From Megachile rotundata (Eukaryota; Arthropoda; Insecta; Hymenoptera; Megachilidae), in contig NW_027473343.1 of the NCBI RefSeq assembly GCF_050947335.1, positions 930,001 through 994,000 on the forward strand: DNA of 64,000 bases. Reading direction: 5' to 3'. The position numbers were made by a program, and so were the translations under genes. The notes beneath the pieces are model-generated. The model was not told the DNA's origin. It searched no databases and saw only the letters and a program-made list of their open reading frames with translations. The stretch's first letter is position 1; each line of letters starts with the position of its first letter. Shown here in pieces: positions 49,668-62,499 of this stretch.

Positions 49668-52199
49668 ACAACCACAATCAGACAATCACAATCATACAAT
49701 AACAATCATACAATCACAGTCATATAATCACAGTCATACAATCACAATCATACTATCACTATCATACAATCACAATCATACAATCACAGTCATACAATCG
49801 CAATCATACAATCACAATCATACCATCACAATCATACAATCACAGTCATACAATCACAGTCATACAATCACAATCATACAATCACAATCATACAGTCACA
49901 ATCATACAATCACAATCATACAATCACAGTCATTCTATCGCAATCATACAATCACAATCATACCATCGCAATCATACGATCACAATCATACAATCACAAT
50001 CATACAATCACAACCATACAATCACAATCATACAAACACAATCATACAGTCACAATCATACAATCACAATCATACAATCGCAAGCATACAATCACAATCA
50101 TACAATCACAATCATACAATCGCGAACATACAATTACAATCTCCCAAATACAATCATACAATCACAATCATGCAATCACAATCATACAATCACAATCATA
50201 CAATCGCAACCATACAATCACAATCATACTATCACAATCATAAAATCACAATCATGCAATCACAATCATACAATCATAATCAGACAATGACAATCATACA
50301 ATCACAATCATACAATCACAATCATACTATCGCAATCTTACAATCACAATCATACTATCACAATCAAACAATCATAATAATACTATCACAATCATACAAT
50401 CACAATCATACAATCACAATCATACAATCACAATCATACAATCACAATCATACATGCAAAATCATGCAATCTCAATCATACAATCACAATCATGCCATCA
50501 CAATCATACAATCATAATCATACAATGACAATCAACCAATCATAATCATACAATCACAATCATACAATCACAATCATACAGTCACAATCGTACAATCACA
50601 ATCGCACAATCACAATCATACTATCACAGTCATACAATCACAATCATACAATCACAATCATACTATCATAATCATACAATCACAATCATACAATCACAAT
50701 CATACCATCACAGTCATTCAATCATAATCATACAATCACAATCACACAATCACAATCGTACAATCACAATCGTACAATCACAATCGCACAACCACAATCA
50801 TACAATCACAGTCATACAATCACAATCATACAATCACAATCATACTATCACAATCATACAATCACAATCATACAATCACAATCATACAATCACAATCATA
50901 CAATCACAGTCATACAATCACAATCATACAATCACAATCATACAATCACAATCATACAATCACAATCATACAAACACAATCATACTATCGCAATCATACA
51001 ATCGCAATCATACAACCACAATCAGACAATCACAATCATACAATCACAATCATACAATCACAATCATACAATCTCAATCATACAATCACAATCATACTAT
51101 CACAATCATACAATCGCAATCATACAATCACAATCATACAATCAATATCGTACAATCACAATCATACAATCACAATCATACAATCACAATCATACATACA
51201 AAATCATGAAATCTCAATCATACAATCACAAAAATACAATCATGATCATACAATCACAATCATACAATCGCAATCATACAATCACAATCATACTATCACA
51301 ATCATACAATCACAATCATACAATCACAATCATACATTCAAAGTCATGCAATCTCAATCATACAATCACAATCATGCAATCACAATCGTACAATCACAAT
51401 CGTACAATCACAATCATACAATCACAATCATACAATCACAATCATACAATCACAATCGTACAATGACAAACATACAATCACAATCATACAATCACAATCA
51501 TACAATCACAATCATACAATCACAAAAATACAATCATAATCATACAATCACAATCATACAATCACAATCATACTATCACAATCATACAAACACAATCATA
51601 CAATCACAATCATACAATCACAATCATACAATCACAGTCATACAATCACAATCTTACAATCACAATCATACAATCACAATCATACAATCACAATCATACA
51701 ATCACAGTCATACAATCACAATCTTACAATCACAATCATACAATCACAATCATACAATCACAGTCATACAATTACTGTCATACAATCACAATCTTACAAT
51801 CACAATCATACATTCAAAATCATGCAATCACAATCATACAATCACAACCACACATTCAAAGTCATGCAATCACAATCATACAATCACAATCATGCAATCA
51901 CAATCGTACAATCACAATCGTACAATCACAATCGCACAATCACAATCGCACAATCACAATCATACAATCACAGTCATACAATCACAGTCATACAATCACA
52001 ATCATACTATCACAATCATAAAATCACAATCATACAATCACAATCATACAATCAATATCATACAATCTCAATCATACAATCACAATCATACTATCACAAT
52101 CATACAATCGCAATCATACAATCACAATCATACAATCAATATCGTACAATCACAATCATACAATCACAATCATACAATCACAATCATACATACAAAATC
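49668..52199. repeat. 3,793-bp duplication, copy B
   Basis: Second copy of the block beginning at 45875, with its CGCG unit at 50114 and ATGAAATC unit at 51206. One extra unit has been gained between 50170 and 51206 and another between 51206 and 51822. A private ATAATAATAC change lies near 50,377. Confidence 0.84.
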
Positions 52200-53045
52200 A
52201 TGAAATCTCAATCATACAATCACAAAAATACAATCATAATCATACAATCACAATCATACAATCGCAATCATACAATCACAATCATACTATCACAATCATA
52301 CAATCACAATCATACAATCACAATCATACATTCAAAGTCATGCAATCTCAATCATACAATCACAATCATGCAATCACAATCGTACAATCACAATCGTACA
52401 ATCACAATCATACAATCACAATCATACAATCACAATCGTACAATGACAAACATACAATCACAATCATACAATCACAATCATACAATCACAATCATACAAT
52501 CACAAAAATACAATCATAATCATACAATCACAATCATACAATCACAATCATACTATCACAATCATACAAACACAATCATACAATCACAATCATACAATCA
52601 CAATCATACAATCACAGTCATACAATCACAATCTTACAATCACAATCATACAATCACAATCATACAATCACAATCATACAATCACAGTCATACAATCACA
52701 ATCTTACAATCACAATCATACAATCACAATCATACAATCACAGTCATACAATTACAGTCATACAATCACCATCTTACAATCACAATCATACATTCAAAAT
52801 CATGCAATCACAATCATACAATCACAATCATACATTCAAAGTCATGCAATCACAATCATACAATCACAATCATGCAATCACAATCGTACAATCACAATCG
52901 TACAATCACAATCGCACAATCACAATCGCACAATCACAATCATACAATCACAGTCATACAATCACAGTCATACAATCACAATCATACTATCACAATCATA
53001 AAATCACAATCATACAATCACAATCATACAATCAATATCATACAA
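51060..53045. repeat. Tandem pair with a period of about 994/980 bp
   Basis: The ATGAAATC unit at 51206 recurs at 52200 (994 bp, 71 units) and the marker at 51822 recurs at 52802 (980 bp, 70 units). There is no 13-bp unit in the period, and the period is a multiple of 14 as expected. Private differences include ACCACACATTC near 51,850 in the first copy and CACCATC near 52,770 in the second. Confidence 0.83.
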
Positions 53046-54132
53046 TCTCAATCATACAATCACAATCATGCAATCACAATCATAAAATCGCATTCATACA
53101 ATCGCAATCATACAATCACAATCATACAATCACAATCGTACAACCACAATCATACAATCACAATCATACAATCACAATCATACAATCACAATCATACAAT
53201 CACAAAAATACAATCATAATCATACAATCACAATCATACAATCGCAATCATTCAATCACAATCATACAATCATAATCATACAATCACAATCATACGATCG
53301 CAATCATACAATCACAATCATACCATCACAATCATACAATCACAATCATACAATCATAATCATACAATTACAATCATACATCACAATCATACAATCACAA
53401 TCATACAATCACAATCATTCTATCGCAATCATACAATCACAATCATACCATCACAATCATACAATCACAACCATACAATCATAATCATACAATCACAATG
53501 ATACAATCACAATCATACAATCACAAAAATACAATCATAATCATACAATCACAATCATACAATCGCAATCATACAATCACAATCATACTATCACAATCAT
53601 ACAATCACAATCATACAATCACAATCATACATTCAAAGTCATGCAATCACAATCATACAATCACAATCATGCAATCACAATGGTACAATCACAATCGTAC
53701 AATCATAATCGCACAATCACAATCGCACAATCACAATCATACAATCACAGTCATACAATCACAATCATACAATCACAATCATACTATCACAATCATACTA
53801 TCACAATCATACAATCACAATCATACAATCACAATCATACAATCAATATCATACAATCACAATCATACAATCACAATCATGCATCACAATCATACAATCA
53901 CAATCATACTATCACAATCATACAATCACAATCATACAATCACAATCATACATTCAAAGTCATGCATTCACAATCATACAATCACAATCATGCAATCACA
54001 ATCGTGCAATCACAATCGTACAATCACAATCGCACAATCACAATCGCACAATCACAATCATACAATCACAGTCATACAATCACAATCATACATTCACAAT
54101 CATACTATCACAATCATACAATCACAATCATA
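52014..54132. repeat. 2.1-kb block repeated 8,367 bp downstream, copy A
   Basis: Positions 52200, 52802, 53376, 53498, 53641 and 53879 recur at 60567, 61169, 61743, 61865, 62008 and 62246, all 8,367 bp apart. This is 598 units minus five bases, matching five 13-bp units in the interval. A private ATAAAATCGC unit lies near 53,083, where the other copy has ATACAATCGC. Confidence 0.87.
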
Positions 54133-54659
54133 CAATCACAATCATACAATCACAATCATACAATCACAAAAATACAATCATAATCATACAACCACAATCA
54201 TACTATCGCAATCATACAATCGCAATCATACCATCACAATCATACAGTCACAACCATACAATCATAATCATACAATCACAATCATACAATCATAATCATA
54301 CAATCACAATCATACAATCGCAATCATACAATCACAATCATACAATCACAATCATACTATCGCAATCATACAATCACAATCATACAATCACAATCATACA
54401 ATCACAATCATGCAATCACAATCATGCAATCACAATCATACAATCGCTTTCATACAATCGCAATCATACAATCACAATCATACAATCACAATCGTACAAT
54501 CACAATCATACAATCACAATCACACAATCACAATCATACTATCGCAATCATACAATCGCAATCATACCATCACAATCATACAGTCACAACCATACAATCA
54601 TAATCATACAATCACAATCATACAATCATAATCATACAATCGCAATCATACAATCGCAA
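54133..54659. repeat. Short mosaic stretch of satellite
   Basis: Ordinary 14-bp units with a CGCTTTC marker near 54,447, matching 49.05-49.57 kb (49316 to 54410, 5,094 bp). Nothing other than satellite is present. Confidence 0.8.
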
Positions 54660-56564
54660 TCATACAATCACAATCATACAATCACAAAAATACAATCATA
54701 ATCATACAATCACAATCTTACAATCACAATCATACAATCACAATCATACAATCACAGTCATACAATCACAGTCATACAATCGCAATCCTACAATTACAAT
54801 CTCCAAAATACAATCTCCCAAATACAATCATACAATCACAATCATACAATCATAATCATACAATTACAATCATACATCACAATCATACAATCACAATCAT
54901 ACAATCGCAATCATACAACTACCATCACCCAAATACAATCATACAATCACAATCATGCAATCACAATTATACAATCCCATTCATACAATCGCAATCTTAC
55001 AATCGCAATCATACAATCACAATCATACAATCACAAAAATACAATCATAATCATACAATCACAATCATACAATCGCAATCATACAATCACAATCGTACTA
55101 TCACAGTCATACAATCACAATCATACAATCACAATCATACATTCAAAGTCATGCAATCACAATCATACAATCACAATCATGCAATCACAATCGTACAATC
55201 GCAATCATACAATCACAATCATACAATCACAATCATACTATCGCAATCATACAATCACAATCATACAATCACAATCATGCAATCACAATCATACAATCCC
55301 ATTCATACAATCGCAATCTTACAATCACAATCATACAATCACAATCTTACAATCACAATCATACAATCACAAAAATACAATCATAATCATACAATCACAA
55401 TCATACAATCGCAATCATACAATCACAATCATACTATCACAATCATACAATCACAATCATAAAATCACAATCATACATTCAAAGTCATGCAGTCACAATC
55501 ATACAATCACAATCATACAATCACAATCATGCAATCACAATCGTACAATCACAATCGTACAATCACAATCGCACAATCACAATCGCACAATCACAATCAT
55601 ACAATCACAGTCATACAATCACAATCATACAATCACAATCATACTATCACAATCATACAATCACAATCATACAATCACAATCATACAATCAATATCATAC
55701 AATCACAATCATACAATCACAATCATGCAAACACAAACATACAATCACAATCATACTATCACAATCATACAATCACAATCATACAATCACAATCATACAT
55801 TCAAAGTCATGCAATCACAATCATACAATCACAATCATGCAATCACAATCGTACAATCACAATCGTACAATCACAATTGCACAATCACAATCGCACAACC
55901 ACAATCATACAATCACAGTCATACAATCACAATCATACAATCACAATCATACTATCACAATCATACAATCACAATCATACAATCACAATCATACAATCAA
56001 TATCATACAATCACAATCATACAATCACAATCATGCAATCACAATCATACAATCGCTTTCATACAATCGCAATCATACAATCACAATCATACAATCACAA
56101 TCGTACATTCACAATCATACAATCACAATCATACAATCACAATCATACAATCACAAAAATACAATCATAATCATACAATCACAATCATACGATCACAATC
56201 ATACTATCACAATCATACAATCACAATCATACAATCACAATCATACATTCAAAGTCATGCAATCACAATCATACAATCACAATCATGCAATGACAATCGT
56301 ACAATCACAATCGTACAATCACAATCGCACGATCACAATCGCACAATCACAGTCATACAATCACAGTCATACAATCACAATCATACAATCACAATCATAC
56401 TATCACAATCATACAGTCACAATCATACAATCATAATCATACAATCACAATCATACAATCATAATCATACAATCACAATCATACAATCGCAATCATACAA
56501 TCACAATCATACAATCACAATCATACTATCGCAATCATACAATCACAATCATACAATCACAATC
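54660..56564. repeat. Distant copy of the 12.5-14.4 kb block
   Basis: This matches 12,500-14,404 at a constant spacing of 42,160 bp (13019 to 55179, 13327 to 55487, 13677 to 55837, 14276 to 56436). Private changes include ACACAAACATAC near 55,735 and GTACATTC near 56,105. Both ends are abrupt: upstream units carry CGCAATC where the partner has consensus units, and downstream the partner's ATGC unit is replaced by ATACTATC. Confidence 0.86.
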
Positions 56565-58285
56565 ATACTATCACAATCATACAATCACAATCATACAATC
56601 GCAATCATACAATCACAATCATACTATCACAATCATAAAATCACAATCATGCAATCACAATCATGCAATCATAATCAGACAATGACAATCATACAATCAC
56701 AATCATACTATCACAATCATACAATCACAATCATACAATCACAATCATACATTCAAAGTCATGCAATCACAATCATACAATCACAATCATGCAATCACAA
56801 TCGTACAATCACAATCGTACAATCACAATTGCACAATCACAATCGCACAACCACAATCATACAATCACAGTCATACAATCACAATCATACAATCACAATC
56901 ATACAGTCACAATCATACAATCATAATCATACAATCACAATCATACAATCATAATCATACAATCACAATCATACAATCGCAATCATACAATCACAATCAT
57001 ACAATCACAATCATACTATCGCAATCATACAATCACAATCATACAATCACAATCATACTATCACAATCATACAATCACAATCATACTATCGCAATCATAC
57101 AATCGCAATCATATCATCACAATCATACAGTCACAACCATACAATCATAATCATACAATCACAATCATACAATCATAATCATACAATCACAATCATACAA
57201 TCGCAATCATACAATCACAATCATACAATCGCAATCATACTATCGCAATCATACAATCACAATCATACAATCACAATCATACAATCACAATCATGCAATC
57301 ACAATCATACAATCGCTTTCATACAATCGCAATCATACAATCACAATCATACAATCACAATCGTACAATCACAATCATACAATCACAATCATACAATCAC
57401 AATCATACAATCACAAAAATACAATCATAATCATACAATCACAATCATACGATCGCAATCATACAATCACAATCATACCATCACAATCATACAATCACAA
57501 TCATACAATCATAATCATACAATTACAATCATACATCACAATCATACAATCACAATCATACAATCGCAATCATACAACTACCATCACCCAAATACAATCA
57601 TACAATCACAATCATACAATCACAATCGTACAATCACAATCATACAATCACAATCATATAATCACAATCATACTATCACAATCATACTATCGCAATCATA
57701 CAATCGCAATCATACCATCACAATCATACAGTCACAACCATACAATCATAATCGTACAATCACAATCGCACAATCACAATCATACAATCACAGTCATACG
57801 ATCACAATCATACAATCACAATCATACTATCACAATCATACAATCACAATCATACAATCACAATCATACAATCAATATCATACAATCACAATCATACAAT
57901 CACAATCATGCAATCACAATCATACAATCGCTTTCATACAATCGCAATCATACAATCACAATCATACAATCACAATCATACAATCACAGACATACAATCA
58001 CAATCTTACAATCACAATCATACAATCACAATCATACAGTCACAATCATACAATCACAATCACACAATCACAATCATACTATCGCAATCATACAATCGCA
58101 ATCATACCATCACAATCATACAGTCACAACCATACAATCATAATCATACAATCACAATCATACAATCATAATCATACAATCGCAATCATACAATCGCAAT
58201 CATACAATCACAATCATACAATCACAATCATACTATCGCAATCATACAATCACAATCATACAATCACAATCATACAATCACAATC
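56565..58285. repeat. Satellite mosaic block with local shuffling
   Basis: Only 14-bp units are present. ATCAGACAATGAC-type variants typical of the 35-50 kb region occur near 56,67x next to CATTCAAAGTC markers typical of the 13 kb region, so this stretch joins two block families. CGCTTTC markers lie near 57,312 and 57,926, and a 13-bp unit at 57531. The part from 57.3 kb resembles 15.0-16.0 kb. Confidence 0.8.
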
Positions 58286-60380
58286 ATACAATTACTATCA
58301 TACAATCACAATCATACAATCACAATCATACAATCACAATCATACAATCACAATCATACAATCACAATCATACAATCACAATCATACAATCACAATCATA
58401 CAATCACAATCATACAATCACAATCATACAATCACAATCATGCAATCACAATCATACAATAACAATCATACAATCGCAATCCTACAATTACAATCTCCAA
58501 AATACAATCTCCCAAATACAATCATACAATCACAATCATACAATCATAATCATACAATCACAATCATACAATCACAATCATACAATCACAACCATACAAT
58601 CACAATCTTACAATCACAATCATACTATCACAATCATACAATCACAATCATACAATCACAATCATACTATCACAATCATACAATCACAATCATACAATCA
58701 CAATCATACAATCACAGTCATACAATCACAATCCTACAATCACTATCATACTATCACAATCATACAATCACAATCATACAATCACAATCATACAATCACA
58801 ATCATACATACAAAATCATGCAATCTCAATCATACAATCACAAACATGCAATCACAATCATACAATCATAATCATACAATGACAATCATACAATCATAAT
58901 CATACAATCACAATCATACAATCACAATCATACAATCACAATCATACAATCACAATCATACAATCACAATCATACAATCACAATCATACAATCACAATCA
59001 TACAATCACAATCATACATACAAAATCATGCAATCTCAATCATACAATCACAAACATGCAATCACAATCATACAATCATAATCATACAATGACAATCATA
59101 CAATCATAATCATACAATCACAATCTTACAATCACAATCATACTATCACAATCATACTATCACAATCATACAATCACAATCGCACAATCACAATCATACA
59201 ATCACAGTCATACAATCACAATCATACAATCACAATCATACGAACGCAATCATACAATCACAATCATACCATCACAATCATACAATCACAATCATACAAT
59301 CATAATCATACAATTACAATCATACATCACAATCATACAATCACAATCATACAATCGCAATCATACAACTACAATCTCCCAAATACAATCTCCCAAATAC
59401 AATCATACAATCACAATCATACAATCACAAACATACAATCACAATCATACTATCACAATCATACAAACACAATCATACAATCACAATCATACAATCACAA
59501 TCATACAATCACAATCATACAACCACAATCAGACAATCACAATCATACAATAACAATCATACAATCACAGTCATATAATCACAGTCATACAATCACAATC
59601 ATACTATCACTATCATACAATCACAATCATACAATCACAGTCATACAATCGCAATCATACAATCACAATCATACCATCACAATCATACAATCACAGTCAT
59701 ACAATCACAGTCATACAATCACAATCATACAATCACAATCATACAGTCACAATCATACAATCACAATCATACAATCACAGTCATTCTATCGCAATCATAC
59801 AATCACAATCATACCATCGCAATCATACGATCACAATCATACAATCACAATCATACAATCACAACCATACAATCACAATCATACAAACACAATCATACAG
59901 TCACAATCATACAATCACAATCATACAATCGCAAGCATACAATCACAATCATACAATCACAATCATACAATCGCGAACATACAATTACAATCTCCCAAAT
60001 ACAATCATACAATCACAATCATGCAATCACAATCATACAATCACAATCATACAATCGCAACCATACAATCACAATCATACTATCACAATCATAAAATCAC
60101 AATCATGCAATCACAATCATACAATCATAATCAGACAATGACAATCATACAATCACAATCATACAATCACAATCATACTATCGCAATCTTACAATCACAA
60201 TCATACTATCACAATCAAACAATCATAATCATACTATCACAATCATACAATCACAATCATACAATCACAATCATACAATCACAATCATACATGCAAAATC
60301 ATGCAATCTCAATCATACAATCACAATCATGCCATCACAATCATACAATCATAATCATACAATGACAATCAACCAATCAT
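58286..60380. repeat. Distant member of the ten-unit-tract/CGCG block family
   Basis: It has the same order of markers as 40.05-42.0 and 42.18-44.3 kb: CAATTACTATC unit (58286), ten perfect units, TCC/TCCC marker (58482), 13-bp unit (59322), CGCG unit (59965), then ATG markers (60021). The match ends inside a unit at about 60,380, where the CATAATC family joins the ATAAAATC family. Confidence 0.84.
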
Positions 60381-62499
60381 AATCATAAAATCACAATCAT
60401 ACAATCACAATCATACAATCAATATCATACAATCTCAATCATACAATCACAATCATACTATCACAATCATACAATCGCAATCATACAATCACAATCATAC
60501 AATCAATATCGTACAATCACAATCATACAATCACAATCATACAATCACAATCATACATACAAAATCATGAAATCTCAATCATACAATCACAAAAATACAA
60601 TCATAATCATACAATCACAATCATACAATCGCAATCATACAATCACAATCATACTATCGCAATCATACAATCACAATCATACAATCACAATCATACATTC
60701 AGAGTCATGCAATCTCAATCATACAATCACAATCATGCAATCACAATCGTACAATCACAATCGTACAATCACAATCATACAATCACAATCATACAATCAC
60801 AATCGTACAATGACAAACATACAATCACAATCATACAATCACAATCATACAATCACAATCATACAATCACAAAAATACAATCATAATCATACAATCACAA
60901 TCATACAATCACAATCATACTATCACAATCATACAAACACAATCATACAATCACAATCATACAATCACAATCATACAATCACAGTCATACAATCACAATC
61001 TTACAATCACAATCATACAATCACAATCATACAATCACAATCATACAATCACAGTCATACAATCACAATCTTACAATCACAATCATACAATCACAATCAT
61101 ACAATCACAGTCATACAATTACAGTCATACAATCACAATCTTACAATCACAATCATACATTCAAAATCATGCAATCACAATCATACAATCACAATCATAC
61201 ATTCAAAGTCATGCAATCACAATCATACAATCACAATCATGCAATCACAATCGTACAATCACAATCGTACAATCACAATCGCACAATCACAATCGCACAA
61301 TCACAATCATACAATCACAGTCATACAATCACAGTCATACAATCACAATCATACTATCACAATCATAAAATCACAATCATACAATCACAATCATACAATC
61401 AATATCATACAATCTCAATCATACAATCACAATCATGCAATCACAATCATACAATCGCATTCATACAATCGCAATCATACAATCACAATCATACAATCAC
61501 AATCGTACAACCACAATCATACAATCACAATCATACAATCACAATCATACAATCACAATCATACAATCACAAAAATACAATCATAATCATACAATCACAA
61601 TCATACAATCGCAATCATTCAATCACAATCATACAATCATAATCATACAATCACAATCATACGATCGCAATCATACAATCACAATCATACCATCACAATC
61701 ATACAATCACAATCATACAATCATAATCATACAATTACAATCATACATCACAATCATACAATCACAATCATACAATCACAATCATTCTATCGCAATCATA
61801 CAATCACAATCATACCATCACAATCATACAATCACAACCATACAATCATAATCATACAATCACAATGATACAATCACAATCATACAATCACAAAAATACA
61901 ATCATAATCATACAATCACAATCATACAATCGCAATCATACAATCACAATCATACTATCACAATCATACAATCACAATCATACAATCACAATCATACATT
62001 CAAAGTCATGCAATCACAATCATACAATCACAATCATGCAATCACAATGGTACAATCACAATCGTACAATCAGAATCGCACAATCACAATCGCACAATCA
62101 CAATCATACAATCACAGTCATACAATCACAATCATACAATCACAATCATACTATCACAATCATACTATCACAATCATACAGTCACAATCATACAATCACA
62201 ATCATACAATCAATATCATACAATCACAATCATACAATCACAATCATGCATCACAATCATACAATCACAATCATACTATCACAATCATACAATCACAATC
62301 ATACAATCACAATCATACATTCAAAGTCATGCAATCACAATCATACAATCACAATCATGCAATCACAATCGTGCAATCACAATCGTACAATCACAATCGC
62401 ACAATCACAATCGCACAATCACAATCATACAATCACAGTCATACAATCACAATCATACATTCACAATCATACTATCACAATCATACAATCACAATCATA
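60381..62499. repeat. 2.1-kb block, copy B of the 8,367-bp pair
   Basis: It matches 52,014-54,132 at 8,367-bp spacing, and its middle part also matches 9.6-10.4 kb at 51,562-bp spacing. 13-bp units lie at 61743 and 62246. A private CAGAGTCATG change (CAAAGTC elsewhere) lies near 60,70x. Confidence 0.86.

Larger units (their letters stand above)
4331..58439 (+). repeat. Homogeneous tracts of exactly ten consensus units (7 copies)
   Basis: Seven tracts contain ten perfect 14-bp units in a row (140 bp): 4331-4470, 6220-6359, 16028-16167, 33405-33544, 40066-40205, 42193-42332 and 58300-58439. Each lies between a unit with CAATTAC (CAATTACTATC in the last copy) and an ATGCAATCACAATC unit. The length is the same in all seven although perfect tandem copies are where slippage would be expected. 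Related tracts at 667-764 and 11873-11970 are 98 bp long (seven units, one with a substitution in the second). Confidence 0.88.
17315..59978 (+). repeat. Interspersed CGCG marker unit (9 copies)
   Basis: The unit ATACAATCGCGAAC carries two CpGs in a row, the only CGCG tetramers I noticed in the array. Copies start at 17315, 21778, 27878, 34888, 41745, 43900, 46321, 50114 and 59965. Each is followed by a CAATTAC unit and a TCCCAAATACAATC unit, so the three-unit block has been copied as a piece. It is absent from the first 17 kb, which makes it a marker of one family of blocks. Confidence 0.9.
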
